Below, one piece after another: positions 1 to 8,722 of a DNA stretch of 64,000 nt. The notes beneath the pieces are model-generated. The model did not search any database. It saw only the letters and a list, made by a program, of their open reading frames with translations, and was not told where the DNA came from. The stretch is from Saprospiraceae bacterium (GTDB taxonomy: Bacteria > Bacteroidota > Bacteroidia > Chitinophagales > Saprospiraceae). How positions within the stretch are numbered: position 1 is the first letter of the stretch; every line of letters begins with the position of its first letter. The DNA lies in NCBI GenBank assembly GCA_016787415.1, contig JAEUUT010000229.1, positions 1-64,000 of the forward strand. The letters are read 5' to 3'. The position numbers were made by a program, and so were the translations under genes.

Positions 1-89
1 TACGACAGGATGTCGGCGAAATAATAAAAGACAGCCAGCAGAAATGCGGCGCCCAGTATCCAGAGCAATGTTCGATTCAGGGATGTCAT
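1..89 (-). CDS. N-terminus of a membrane protein, possibly an AI-2E family transporter (partial)
   Basis: An open frame starts with ATG at 89 on the minus strand and runs off the left edge, giving 29 residues. They form a short polar start (MTSLNRTLLW) followed by a hydrophobic segment ending in FYYFADILSY. From memory, bacteroidete AI-2E/PerM-type transporters have a similar first membrane helix ending in YFSDIVxY, which is the only basis for the name. It is divergent from hemC, with about 220 bases between the two starts. Any polytopic membrane protein remains possible. Confidence 0.4.
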   Translation of the reverse strand, partial: MTSLNRTLLWILGAAFLLAVFYYFADILS

Positions 90-308
90 AAGGACAGGTT
101 GGGAGTGGTGTGTGCAAATGTTGCCAACAAGCCAGGGCCAAAGTTTTTCATTTCGGCCATAACTGCTGCAAATAAATGCTAAAATACGCTGCCCCAGCCA
201 TTTAACGGCAGAAAAAACAATCTCCCTTTTTTGTCATAAACACTCCAAAAACAAAAGCACAGGGCCAAATTATTGCCTGAAATGCCGTTTTTGCCCTACG
301 TTTGTGCC

Positions 309-1202
309 ATGCTTAGAATTGGTACACGCGGTAGCAAACTTGCCCTCTGGCAAGCCCACTACACCCAGGCTGAACTCGCCCGCATCGGGGTAGAGAGCGA
401 ACTGGTCATTATCAAAACCCAGGGCGATATAGTACAGCACCTGAGTTTTGACAAACTGGAAGGCAAAGGATTTTTTACCAAGGAAATAGAGGATGCGCTG
501 CTGCGCGGCGACATCGACCTGGCCGTACATTCGATGAAAGACCTGCCTACTTCCCCGCCGGAAGGCCTGGTCATCACAGCGGTGTCGTATCGCGACAACC
601 CCGCCGACTGGCTGCTGCTGCGCCCCGAAGCCGTAGATAACAGCCAGGTATTTAAAGTAAAACAGGGCGCTGTGGTCGGCACCTCCGCCAACCGCCGCAA
701 AGCGCAACTGATTGATTTTCGGCCTGATGTGCAACTGAAAGACATACGTGGCAATGTGCCTACCCGACTGGAAAAACTCCGCAGCGGCGATTTCGACGCC
801 ATTTTCCTGGCAGCAGCCGGGGTGAGCCGACTGGAACTGGACATCTCCGACCTGACCTTAGTCGAACTCAATCCGCGCGAATTCGTGCCCGCGCCTGCCC
901 AGGGCGTGCTGGCCTGGCAAACCAACCGGGGCGATACGGCTACCCGGATGATTCTGCGCCAGTTGCACCGTTCCGACATTTCAGCCTGCACCAATGTGGA
1001 ACGCAAGGTGCTGCAATTGATGAGCGGCGGCTGCCAGTTGCCGCTCGGCGTACACTGCGAACGCGACGCCAGCGGGAATTACCACGCTTTTGCTGCCTGC
1101 GAAATAGATGGCACGCTGCGCCGGGCGCGGGTGTCGTCGAGCACTAATGCAGGGGTCGCGGAGCAGTTGATAGGGCAGTTGATACCAAACAAACTTATAT
1201 AA
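309..1202 (+). CDS. hemC: Hydroxymethylbilane synthase (porphobilinogen deaminase)
   Basis: This cytoplasmic enzyme joins four porphobilinogen molecules into hydroxymethylbilane on the haem pathway (EC 2.5.1.61). The 297-residue product opens with the family N-terminus MLRIGTRGSKLALWQA. The catalytic region GDIDLAVHSMKDLPT holds the active-site Asp at about residue 78. Cys242 in SGGCQLPLG should carry the dipyrromethane cofactor, and it has the same number as the cofactor cysteine of the E. coli enzyme. The frame is open up to a TTG at 273 and an ATG at 282, but the extra residues resemble nothing in the family, so ATG 309 was chosen. No other haem genes are adjacent. The last codons lie just before a large inverted repeat. 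Confidence 0.96.
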   Translation: MLRIGTRGSKLALWQAHYTQAELARIGVESELVIIKTQGDIVQHLSFDKLEGKGFFTKEIEDALLRGDIDLAVHSMKDLPTSPPEGLVITAVSYRDNPADWLLLRPEAVDNSQVFKVKQGAVVGTSANRRKAQLIDFRPDVQLKDIRGNVPTRLEKLRSGDFDAIFLAAAGVSRLELDISDLTLVELNPREFVPAPAQGVLAWQTNRGDTATRMILRQLHRSDISACTNVERKVLQLMSGGCQLPLGVHCERDASGNYHAFAACEIDGTLRRARVSSSTNAGVAEQLIGQLIPNKLI

Positions 1203-1253
1203 TACGTCCCTTCCTTACATACTCCTTTTGATCGTACCCATAGGGTAATTTTC

Positions 1254-1401
1254 CGTAGAGTGATTTCCCGCAGAACTCGCAGAATACACGCAGATTTTCG
1301 CAGAACGTAGAGCACATCTTATTGATTTGTAAAATATGTGTACTCTACGTTCTGCGAAAATCTGCGTGTATTCTGCGAGTTCTGCGGGAAATCACTCTAC
1401 G
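1254..1401. repeat. Long inverted repeat with arms of CGCAGAA units
   Basis: The arms at 1254-1316 and 1337-1401 are reverse complements apart from a two-base insertion (TA) in the right arm. They leave a loop of about 20 bases. Each arm contains four CGCAGA(A) units spaced 9-11 bases apart and is bounded by CGTAGAG. The element fills the gap between convergent hemC and the MORN-caspase gene, upstream of a separate simple terminator. A stem over 60 bp is far longer than an intrinsic terminator. The CGTAGAGTG box also occurs in the cores of the heptamer-armed hairpins elsewhere in this window. Confidence 0.85.
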
Positions 1402-1405
1402 CCCC

Positions 1406-1450
1406 AAAAAAAGCATCCCGAATCCTGGCTGCTGCCAAAATTCGGGATGC
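1406..1450 (-). terminator. Intrinsic terminator of the MORN-caspase gene
   Basis: Eleven-base arms at 1413-1423 (GCATCCCGAAT) and 1440-1450 pair perfectly. On the minus strand the hairpin is followed by seven T (1412 down to 1406). It lies 23 bases beyond the stop of the minus-strand gene. Confidence 0.75.
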
Positions 1451-1473
1451 CCTACAATCATATCTCCCTCCCC

Positions 1474-3174
1474 TCAATTCTTCCTGAACGCCACCGGCAT
1501 CGCATCGTCATAATTCCCGGTCAGCACCGGCGTTTGCACATTGGCGGTGTATTCGCGCACTTTGTTGTACACGTAACCGTACAGTTCCTTGATGGTAATC
1601 AGGTAGTCGCCATTGCCGTCGGCAGCGCCTTTCAGGCCGCGCAGCACATAGTAGGTGAACACACCCTGACGCAGGCCATGGTCTTCGAGCGAGAGTTCTT
1701 CGGCTTTCGACGACATGAGCAGAGCGATGCCGCCGTCCGCATCTTCAAACGCCTGGTAGTAGCGCTGGAGCGTCACCGGGGCCGGGCCTTTGGCTGCCAG
1801 GCCCTCACCGTAGTTGAGCGAGCCGCTGTGGCAGGCGTCGGCGATGCAGAGTTTGTGTTTGGCTTTGCTTTCGTTGAAAATCTTTTTCACTTCCTCATGG
1901 CGCAGTTTGTTGTTGTAGCCGTCGTAATCGACCGGCAGGAAACAACCTTCCAGGCCGTGGCCGCTGAAGTAGAGCATGACCACGTCGTTGGCATCTGCTT
2001 TCAGGAAGTACTGGCGCATGGTATTGATGATATTCTGGCGGGTAGCCGACTCGTCCACGAGAATAGCGATCTGATCGTCGGGCAGGGCGCCGCCTTCCGG
2101 ACTTTTCAGGAACGAGTACATGCGGAAAGCATCGTCATCGGTAAATTTGAGCGAAGGCATGGCATTGTACCGGCCTACGCCGACAATCACCGCCCATATT
2201 TTCACACTTTTATTGGCCTGCACCATGATAGGATCGGCAGGCACTACTTCGTTGGAATCCAGTTCCTTGATGGGTGAGCCGTTCATCCACACCGCGCCGT
2301 ACACGCGGCCGGTGCTGAAGTACATGATACCTTCGCCATGGGGGGCGTTGTTTACCCATTCGCCTTCGTAGCGGTCGCCGTTGGAGTAGTAGCACACGCC
2401 TTTGCCGTTGGGGTAGCCATCTTTAAATTCGCCGATCCAGCGGGAGCCGTCGGGGTAATCGTAGTAGCCACGGCCGGTGCGGCAGAAAGTGGTACCGCAG
2501 TTGCGCAGGCCGTTTACATCGGGTTTGGTGGGCGATGTGCTGGTTTGAACAGGTTTGGTGGAAGCGGTACCCGATTGCGAGGGTTTCTGCTGCGTGGGCT
2601 TTTGCTGGTTAGGCTTGTTGGCGGCAACGTCGTTGCTGTTGGTGGTGCTGGTTTCCGTGGGTTTCCCATTGGCCCAGGTGCCCTGGGTGATTTTGCCATT
2701 GGGCGTCACGATTTTGCCGGCGCCGTGTTTGCGGTTTTTTTGCCAACTGCCGGTGTAGTAAGCGCCGTCGGGGTAGTACATGGTGCCCTGACCGTCGAAT
2801 TCGCCGTTGTAGAAATGGCCTTCGTACCGTTCGCGGGTTTTGAAAAAATATTTACCCTGACCGTTGGGCAAATCGTTGGTCCAGGCGCCCACGTATTTGT
2901 CGCCGTTGGCGTAGGTCATGGTGCCTTCGCCCTGGAATTTGCCATGCGAAAACTGCCCTTCATAGAAAGCAGCATTCGGGAGGGTCATTTTACCCCTTCC
3001 TTCGCGGAGGCCGTTGCGAAATTGCCCGGTATACTTGGAAGTAGCCGAGTACCGATACGTACCGGTGCCGTTTTGGCAGTTGCCGGAAATACACTGGGCT
3101 GGTAGTTGGAATGAAATAGTCACCAGCAAAAGCGCCGGGACAAGAAGTCGGGAAACAAGATTAGAACCCTTCAT
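1474..3174 (-). CDS. Secreted MORN-repeat protein with C-terminal caspase-family (C14) peptidase domain
   Basis: The 566-residue product has a signal peptide (about 1-27), then MORN repeats (YxGxFxxGxxxGxGxxxYxxG pattern) at roughly 47-170. A Pro/Gln/Thr/Ser-rich linker follows at 172-220, then three more MORN repeats at 234-300. From 325 to 545 there is a caspase-like domain. The catalytic dyad is visible as His406 in YFSGHGLEG and Cys448 in ADACHSG, so the peptidase is probably active. MORN repeats usually bind lipids or act as scaffolds. Caspase-family peptidases cleave after basic or acidic residues; the specificity here cannot be read. It is a single gene with its own terminator. Export of a caspase to the envelope is unusual, and no partner gene lies beside it. 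Confidence 0.88.
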   Translation of the reverse strand: MKGSNLVSRLLVPALLLVTISFQLPAQCISGNCQNGTGTYRYSATSKYTGQFRNGLREGRGKMTLPNAAFYEGQFSHGKFQGEGTMTYANGDKYVGAWTNDLPNGQGKYFFKTRERYEGHFYNGEFDGQGTMYYPDGAYYTGSWQKNRKHGAGKIVTPNGKITQGTWANGKPTETSTTNSNDVAANKPNQQKPTQQKPSQSGTASTKPVQTSTSPTKPDVNGLRNCGTTFCRTGRGYYDYPDGSRWIGEFKDGYPNGKGVCYYSNGDRYEGEWVNNAPHGEGIMYFSTGRVYGAVWMNGSPIKELDSNEVVPADPIMVQANKSVKIWAVIVGVGRYNAMPSLKFTDDDAFRMYSFLKSPEGGALPDDQIAILVDESATRQNIINTMRQYFLKADANDVVMLYFSGHGLEGCFLPVDYDGYNNKLRHEEVKKIFNESKAKHKLCIADACHSGSLNYGEGLAAKGPAPVTLQRYYQAFEDADGGIALLMSSKAEELSLEDHGLRQGVFTYYVLRGLKGAADGNGDYLITIKELYGYVYNKVREYTANVQTPVLTGNYDDAMPVAFRKN

Positions 3175-3540
3175 GTCAGTGACAGATTTTGTTTTTTACG
3201 ATGAAAAAAGTGCGGGTAAAAAGAAGGGTGCAAGCAGTACGTTTTTAATAGGTGATTAAACTCGAACGAGGTTCCTGCATCGTTTCAGGCGGTTTGCCGG
3301 GGTATTGAAGGCGGATTAGTGATGCAAGAACAATTTCCCCATCCGAATATTGTGCCACACATATTCAAAGCAAATGAAATCTGTACTTCTGCACGTTTAT
3401 TTTGGAAGGTAACATTCTGATTTTCAATAAATTAAAAAATTTTTAAATCCGTGTTAAAAAAAATTTCCACTTTGTTAGCGTCGGATTTCCGGAGCGTATT
3501 TCAGAGGCTTCCCGGAGAATTTTTTAATCGAAAAGACTTC
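3175..3540. other. Intergenic region without a recognisable gene
   Basis: This 366-base gap lies between the MORN-caspase start and the gldH stop. The part at 3415-3470 is very AT-rich. No ORF with family character, hairpin terminator or TANNTTTG box was found on either strand. Confidence 0.5.
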
Positions 3541-4017
3541 CTACTTTCTCGCTTCGCCGGTTTTTTCTACAGCCAGGGCGGCTATGTTGATACCAGGCAG
3601 CGGGTCGCGGCGGGTAAATTGCTCCAGCGTAATGGTGTAGGTGCCCGGTATGTTGAAGTAGGCTTTGTCCTGAAGCGTAAAACGCGTATTGCAGGTGTGC
3701 CCCGAGCATTTCCCTGTTGTCTCTCCCTGCGTATCGAATAAGTCGAAAGAACGCACGCGTGCAATTCGTTTCCCATCTGGAAAACGCGTGTACAGTCGCA
3801 GGTAAACGTTTTGCATCGGAAAAGTATCCGCGTATTCAAAATCGGCAAACAGGTTGTAAAACTGCGAGGTATCTGTCACCGTGAAACTGAAATCCATGGT
3901 ATCCCGGTAGGCCCACTGCCCGTTTGGTATTTTTTTCTCTTCCGAATACAGATAGTCGGGGCCACAGGATGTGAGGCAGGCAACAACGCAGGCAAACAGG
4001 CAAAATCTGGATAGCAT
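3541..4017 (-). CDS. gldH: Gliding motility lipoprotein GldH
   Basis: The 158-residue product begins with a lipoprotein signal ending in LTSC, with Cys18 as the lipidated residue. The body matches GldH as remembered: a Trp/Tyr-rich start (NGQWAYRDTMDFSF), then NLFADFEYADTFPMQNVYL and FPDGKR, and near the end an IPGTYTITLEQ stretch. GldH is a periplasm-facing lipoprotein needed for gliding and for T9SS function in Flavobacterium. It is the last gene of a minus-strand group and lies 31 bases after the methyltransferase gene. The PorE-like gene two places upstream supports a T9SS role. Confidence 0.9.
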   Translation of the reverse strand: MLSRFCLFACVVACLTSCGPDYLYSEEKKIPNGQWAYRDTMDFSFTVTDTSQFYNLFADFEYADTFPMQNVYLRLYTRFPDGKRIARVRSFDLFDTQGETTGKCSGHTCNTRFTLQDKAYFNIPGTYTITLEQFTRRDPLPGINIAALAVEKTGEARK

Positions 4018-4048
4018 TTTGTAATTTTTTATGAAAAGCCGGTGGAAA

Positions 4049-4654
4049 TTAGGATCGTTTTTCGCAACAAACGATCAGGGCCGGAGGAATATTGAGTGGC
4101 ACAACTTCCACGTCCACATTTCCAAAAATACGTTTGTAAAAAGGCAGCATCAGCGGAATGTAGTGAAACTGCACAAACCAGCCCTTCGGTGTGAGCCAGT
4201 GCAGGCACTCGGTCGTGATACGTTCGGCCAGCGCCTCTGGCAACATGATAAATGGGATGCCGGAAATAAAATAGTCGACGGCGTCTATCCCCCGTTCTTC
4301 AAAATACCGCCCCATATTTTCTGCCGAATCATGGACGATCGTAACGCGTGGGTCGTGCTGAAAGGCTTCGTGCAGTTTTTTTACAAATACTTCGTTGATT
4401 TCAAAAATCAGGAGTTGGGCATTTGCTTCCAGGCGGTTCAGTATGTAATGGGTGATTACGCCGTCGCCGGGGCCCAATTCTACCACTACCCTGGCACGTG
4501 CAGGGTCTATTTTGCGCACGATGGCGCGGCACAAAAAACGGGAACTGGGCGCCACGCTTCCGGTAGAGCGCAGGTTCCGGATACTCTCCCGGAGAAAGTC
4601 AAGCCTTTGTTGTCCCAATTTGCTGCTGTTAAAAGGATTAATATGGTATCCCAC
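4049..4654 (-). CDS. SAM-dependent methyltransferase, phospholipid N-methyltransferase/KsgA-like
   Basis: The 201-residue product has a Rossmann methyltransferase fold. Motif I is VVELGPGDG at 57-65, an acidic end of strand 2 follows (LLIFEINE), and motif IV-like DYFISGIPF comes later. The layout resembles small PmtA-type phosphatidylethanolamine methyltransferases and rRNA adenine dimethylases, so the substrate is uncertain. The only start codon upstream of the conserved part is a GTG at 4654, which lies inside a heptamer repeat array. That array unit (GAGGTGA on the minus strand) looks like a Shine-Dalgarno sequence just before the GTG. The gap to the upstream PorE-like stop is 31 bases, so co-transcription is likely. 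Confidence 0.75.
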   Translation of the reverse strand: MGYHINPFNSSKLGQQRLDFLRESIRNLRSTGSVAPSSRFLCRAIVRKIDPARARVVVELGPGDGVITHYILNRLEANAQLLIFEINEVFVKKLHEAFQHDPRVTIVHDSAENMGRYFEERGIDAVDYFISGIPFIMLPEALAERITTECLHWLTPKGWFVQFHYIPLMLPFYKRIFGNVDVEVVPLNIPPALIVCCEKRS

Positions 4655-4702
4655 TTCTCACCTCTCGCTTCTCACCTCTCGCTTCTCACTTCTCACCTCT
4701 AA
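4654..4702. repeat. Heptamer tandem array (7 units of YTTCTCA/CCTCTCG type)
   Basis: Seven near-identical 7-base units fill the space between two minus-strand genes. Read on the minus strand, the array contains the last codons and TGA stop of the PorE-like gene (Arg-Gly-Glu-Lys-stop) and adjoins the GTG start of the methyltransferase gene. There is no inverted partner, so this is a single-arm copy. The same unit type forms the arms of the hairpin at 17717-17850. Confidence 0.85.
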
Positions 4703-6848
4703 TATAGCCCGTAAGGTCAGGAAATTTTTTCAGCCACCCTACTGCTTCTGCTTTCGAAATCCGGATGCCCTGGAGAAAGGGTACGACGACGGCTTCTGCA
4801 AAACCCTGTTGAATCAGGTCTTTTTTCAGTTGTTGCGCTTTGTCGTACTGGGCAAACATACCGGATGAATACCGATAAGCGCCCGATCCGGGCTGGCTCT
4901 CGATCATCAGGTCGTTGAACATGCTCAGGGCGTCATTGGCAAGAATCTGGCGCGTGGTAGCCACTTCCACCCGATACGATAATCCGGTGTTGAAGTTATC
5001 CAGGTATTGTATACCCGGTACCGACATGAGTTCGGACACGGCGGGCCGCTCCTGCCGAAACTGGAATGGCAACGGATCGGCGGGTAAAGCGAACCCAAAT
5101 TCCACACGCCGGTTGAAATGTGCACCCAGCGGATTGGGGCTGGCGTCAAGCACGTTTTTAGCAATCGGGAAGGCTGCCCCTGCGCTGCGCAGCACCATTC
5201 TGCCAGGAAGAATACCTCTGTCGGTAAGCGCTTTTCCGATGATTTCGGCTCGTTTGATGCCGTAGTAAAGATCGAATTTGGAAGCGCCTGTTTCGTTGGT
5301 GTGTACTGTTACCAGCAGCGTAGTTTGTGGAAATTGCCGCCCAATCTGGGCTATGGTGTCCAATATTTTCTGATTATCGGCCGAAAGCAGGTCTTTGTCC
5401 GAGTCGTATAAAAGCGGCGAAACCGTAAAACGTGCAGGCGCTGCAACAGACTCGGCAGCAGCAGCATCCTGTGGCGCTACCAGCATCGGGGCTGCGGCAG
5501 ACATTTGTTCGGACGCTTCTTCTTTCAGGTAGGCTACATAGATATCGCGCTCGCCGTAACTGTCGATACGATCGGATGCAAAAAACGCGGAACGGCCGTC
5601 GGCAGCCAGGCGGAACGACTCGTCGTTGCCGGGAGAGTTAATGGGCGTACCCAAATTTTCGGCAGGCCGCATGGCTTTTTTCGCCTCGTCGAATACGGAT
5701 TTGTACACATCCAGTCCGCCGATGCTTTCCGGCCGGTTGCTGCTGAAGTACAGGGTACGGCCATCGCGGGCCAGGAAGGGGGTTACTTCGTCGTAAGCAG
5801 AATTTACGGCAGGGCCGAGGTTGACCGGCGCGCTCCAGGTGCTATCCATCCAGGTAGTCATCCACAAATCCATGCCCCCCAGTCCGCCACTGCGCCTGCT
5901 CGAAAAAAGCAGGTGCCGGTTGTCGATGAAATAAGGTGTACCGTCGCCTTCTTCGGGTTTCATCGGGCTTTTGAACAGAGGTGGCTCGATGGCATATTCG
6001 TCTTTTACGGCAGCCGTATCTGCATAAATTTCACCGCCATAAGGCGTAAAACCGCGAAAAAAGTACAGCACCTGGCCTGTTTGGTTAAAACCCAGCCCGA
6101 CTTCAAACCGCGAGGTATTGAGCAGGCCACCCATATTGCCGGTGGTTTCCCAGCCGGAAGTTTGGTATTGTGCGGCAAAAATATCGCTGCACCAATGCCC
6201 TCTTTCAGCGTCTTCGTACCCCTGATCATTGCGCCGGCCGCCCACGCAGCCTTCGCGAGCAGCGGAGTAGTACATGCGGTCGCTGTGGTTGATAGAAACA
6301 AGTGGCGCAAACTCGTCGCCGACAGAATTAACGCGGTTGCCCAGGTTTTCTACCAGCGCCACGGCGTCGTTATTTCCGGTAACAAGTCCGCTCAAACAAC
6401 GCCGGATATTGTCGGGCGTGCCGGCGCGCAAAGGGTGACTGGCCGGCGCCACCCGCAAAAATCCTTTATAGGCAGCAATGGCTTTTTCATATTCGGCCTG
6501 TGCATGCAGCGTACGAGCTAGGTAAAAAAACAGATCCGGGTCTTTGCTGTCGGGGTAACGTGTGGCTACATATTCCAGCAACTGCCGAGCCTTGTCGGCC
6601 GTGTGCAGGTGGTAATAGGAAATGCCGAGTTTGGTCAGCACGTCTGTTTCGCCGGGTTTCAGCGACTGGTATTGGCTGAACAGTTGCTGTGCTTCCTGCC
6701 AGTGTGCATTATTATAGGCGCGTTCGGCATTGCGTTTAATATCAGCAGGCTTTTGTGCGTGCATCACAAAAGGCAGAACCAGCAGCAAGCCGGTCAGGCA
6801 GAGCATTCGAAATTTGGGCATACGTTGTAAAAAAGCGATACGACTCAT
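4686..6848 (-). CDS. PorE-like protein: TPR, PD40 propeller, OmpA-like domain and C-terminal SPOR-like region
   Basis: The 720-residue product has a signal peptide (cleaved near residue 31, MHAQ). TPR-like helices cover about 34-150. WD40/PD40 beta-propeller blades with repeated LYFSSNRPxxxGGLDVY-type motifs cover about 180-440. An OmpA/MotB-like peptidoglycan-binding domain lies at about 475-595 and ends NRRVEFGF. A SPOR-like tail at 620-710 completes it. T9SS component PorE has TPR, WD40 and OmpA domains in this order, so a role linking the secretion machine to the cell wall is plausible; family members with other roles exist. Start M1 was kept, although M11 is possible. Its last four residues come from a heptamer array. 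The M28 peptidase gene ends 47 bases upstream. Confidence 0.8.
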   Translation of the reverse strand: MSRIAFLQRMPKFRMLCLTGLLLVLPFVMHAQKPADIKRNAERAYNNAHWQEAQQLFSQYQSLKPGETDVLTKLGISYYHLHTADKARQLLEYVATRYPDSKDPDLFFYLARTLHAQAEYEKAIAAYKGFLRVAPASHPLRAGTPDNIRRCLSGLVTGNNDAVALVENLGNRVNSVGDEFAPLVSINHSDRMYYSAAREGCVGGRRNDQGYEDAERGHWCSDIFAAQYQTSGWETTGNMGGLLNTSRFEVGLGFNQTGQVLYFFRGFTPYGGEIYADTAAVKDEYAIEPPLFKSPMKPEEGDGTPYFIDNRHLLFSSRRSGGLGGMDLWMTTWMDSTWSAPVNLGPAVNSAYDEVTPFLARDGRTLYFSSNRPESIGGLDVYKSVFDEAKKAMRPAENLGTPINSPGNDESFRLAADGRSAFFASDRIDSYGERDIYVAYLKEEASEQMSAAAPMLVAPQDAAAAESVAAPARFTVSPLLYDSDKDLLSADNQKILDTIAQIGRQFPQTTLLVTVHTNETGASKFDLYYGIKRAEIIGKALTDRGILPGRMVLRSAGAAFPIAKNVLDASPNPLGAHFNRRVEFGFALPADPLPFQFRQERPAVSELMSVPGIQYLDNFNTGLSYRVEVATTRQILANDALSMFNDLMIESQPGSGAYRYSSGMFAQYDKAQQLKKDLIQQGFAEAVVVPFLQGIRISKAEAVGWLKKFPDLTGYIRGEK

Positions 6849-6895
6849 GTTACCGCTGCAAAAGTAGCGTATGCAACCACAGCAATGCGCAGTTT

Positions 6896-8326
6896 TTACA
6901 AGCCGTATTTATCCAGCAGGTACACCAGGGCCGTCATGCTGGCCGCGCCGAGTTCCAGTTCGCGTTTGTTTACCTTGTCAAAAGTATCGTCGGCCGTATG
7001 GTGATAATCAAAATAGCGCTGCGAATCGGGCATGTAACCGCTCAGCAGGCCTTTGAGGTCGCGCAGCGGACCGATGTCGGCCCCCGAACCACCTTTTACA
7101 AATTGCAGGCCGTAGGGCTTGAAAAAGGGTTCGAGATTCTGAACTTTTTCAAAAAATGCAGCAAAAACGGAAGCATCTCCATCAAAACTAAACCCTCGGG
7201 GGGTAAACCCGCCAGCATCGCTTTCAATGGCAGCCAGGTGAAACTCTCCTTTTCGGGCGGCTTCTTCTGCATATTTTTTGCCGCCGCGCAAGCCGTTTTC
7301 TTCGTTCATAAACAACACACAACGGATGGTACGCCGTGGCTGGTAGCCGCATGTACGCAGCAGGCGCAGCACTTCCATACTCTGCATGGTACCCGCGCCA
7401 TCGTCGTGCGCGCCGTGGCCTACGTCCCAACTGTCGAGGTGCCCGCCCACCACGATGACCTCCTGCGGGCGCTCCGAGCCGCGTATTTCGCCGATTACAT
7501 TGTAAGAAAGCACGTCGGGCAGGGTGCGGCAATTCATCCGAACCGATACGGTGGCCCGGCCTTCTGTTTTCAGCACTTCGCTGAGTTTTTCAGCAGCCAT
7601 GGTACTGATGGCAGCAGCCGGAATTTTGGTGTAAGCCGTATCGTAGTGCAGGCTGCCGGTGTGCGGGAAATTGTCGAGGCGAAGGCTCATACTGCGTACC
7701 AATACTGCTACGGCGCCGTATTTGGCGGCTTGTGCTGCACCAGCCACCCGCTGGTCGACGGCTAGCCGGTAGGCATCGAAGGTGCGGATTTGTGTAGGAT
7801 CCATCGGCCGGTTAAAAAATACAATTTTGCCACGCAGCCGCTCGGCTCCCAATGTTGCCAGTTGCTCGATACTGGTCACTTCTACCACCTCTGCTTTTAC
7901 ATGGCCGCCGACAGAGCCGCCGAGGGCCAGCGCAGCAAGGGGAAAGGCGCCATATCGGCGCGAGCCCAACACCAGTACCTGTTCGGCCTGCCCACGCACC
8001 CAGTGCGGTACCATGCAGGGTTGCAGCCACACAGAATCGAAGCCCATGGTATCAAGCACCGAGCGCGTCCAGTTGACGGCTTTTTCAGCAGCCGGGCTAC
8101 CACTAATACGATGCCCGATTTTCAGGCTCAGGTGCTCCAGCCACTTGTAGCACCTGCCATCACTGAGCGCCTGGTCGTAAATTTTATCCAAAAATAATGC
8201 GTCGGCGTCTTGCGTGGCCGCCTGAGCGGCATTTTCCGCAGGGTGTGTAAAAAAAACAATAAGGGTAAGTAGCCAAAAACACCCGCAGGTGCCGAATAAC
8301 CTGAAATTCTTCATATTTCGAAACAA
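6896..8326 (-). CDS. Exported M28-family zinc aminopeptidase with PA domain
   Basis: The 476-residue product has an N-terminal signal or membrane segment (about 10-35). A protease-associated insert follows at about 140-250, then an M28 catalytic domain from 275. The expected ligands and catalytic residues are all present: His296 (GGHLDSWD), Asp308 (HDDGAG), Glu342/Glu343 (NEENGLRG), Asp370 (ESDAGG) and His443 (YHHTADD). M28 enzymes release N-terminal amino acids using two zinc ions, and the signal suggests a periplasmic or surface location. It heads a minus-strand group with the PorE-like, methyltransferase and gldH genes. It may start at M5 instead of M1. Confidence 0.92.
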   Translation of the reverse strand: MFRNMKNFRLFGTCGCFWLLTLIVFFTHPAENAAQAATQDADALFLDKIYDQALSDGRCYKWLEHLSLKIGHRISGSPAAEKAVNWTRSVLDTMGFDSVWLQPCMVPHWVRGQAEQVLVLGSRRYGAFPLAALALGGSVGGHVKAEVVEVTSIEQLATLGAERLRGKIVFFNRPMDPTQIRTFDAYRLAVDQRVAGAAQAAKYGAVAVLVRSMSLRLDNFPHTGSLHYDTAYTKIPAAAISTMAAEKLSEVLKTEGRATVSVRMNCRTLPDVLSYNVIGEIRGSERPQEVIVVGGHLDSWDVGHGAHDDGAGTMQSMEVLRLLRTCGYQPRRTIRCVLFMNEENGLRGGKKYAEEAARKGEFHLAAIESDAGGFTPRGFSFDGDASVFAAFFEKVQNLEPFFKPYGLQFVKGGSGADIGPLRDLKGLLSGYMPDSQRYFDYHHTADDTFDKVNKRELELGAASMTALVYLLDKYGL

Positions 8327-8487
8327 ATAAAATTATGTTTTATTGGCAGGGGTGTATTTTCTTGGTTTCGAGAACATGATTTGGCTATTTTTTTTATTTG
8401 CCAAATCATGCACCCAAAGATTTTTTTATTTTTCGTAATATTGATGACCCCAGCACAAATTTTTTTTGAAGTTTTTTTCCAATCTTC

Positions 8488-8519
8488 TTGTAAGTTATAC
8501 ACAAAGCGCTTTATCTTTG
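8488..8519 (+). promoter_or_regulatory. Predicted bacteroidete promoter
   Basis: TTG at 8488-8490 and TATCTTTG at 8512-8519 are separated by 21 bases, matching the bacteroidete TTG...TANNTTTG pattern. Transcription would start near 8526. It points towards a strong terminator at 8572-8608 and, beyond that, the SRPBCC gene. Confidence 0.5.
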
Positions 8520-8525
8520 TCAGCA

Positions 8526-8608
8526 GAAAGCAATTTGCATCAAGAATAATTTGGTTTTATTTGGTTAGGGCTGAGGTAGTGCTGTGGTGGCACTGCCTCA
8601 TTTTTTTT
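8526..8608 (+). ncRNA. Candidate small RNA or attenuated leader (about 83 nt)
   Basis: A promoter-like sequence and an intrinsic terminator enclose this stretch, and no ORF of note lies between them. The transcript would be about 83 nt with a 3' GC-rich hairpin and a U-run. It matches no RNA family I recognise. If the terminator is leaky, the same RNA would be the leader of the SRPBCC gene, whose start lies 114 bases further on. The boundaries are inferred from the promoter and terminator only. Confidence 0.4.
8572..8608 (+). terminator. Intrinsic terminator upstream of any plus-strand gene
   Basis: An 11-bp stem (8572-8582 with 8590-8600, one G-U pair) has a 7-base loop and is followed by eight T. 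The minus-strand M28 gene starts to its left, so no annotated gene needs it. Confidence 0.75.
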
Positions 8609-8722
8609 GCCCCTGTATAAAGTTCTTAACAGCGCTGCTGATCCGGATGTTCCCTTACCTCGTATATCATGCTGCGTTCGCTTCTGACGCAGTACTTATT
8701 CAACAACTCAAACCGGATTTTT

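Noticed and set aside
273..308. Longer hemC start (TTG 273 or ATG 282)
   Set aside because: The extra residues are not part of the enzyme family, and starting at 309 gives Cys242 numbering matching E. coli.
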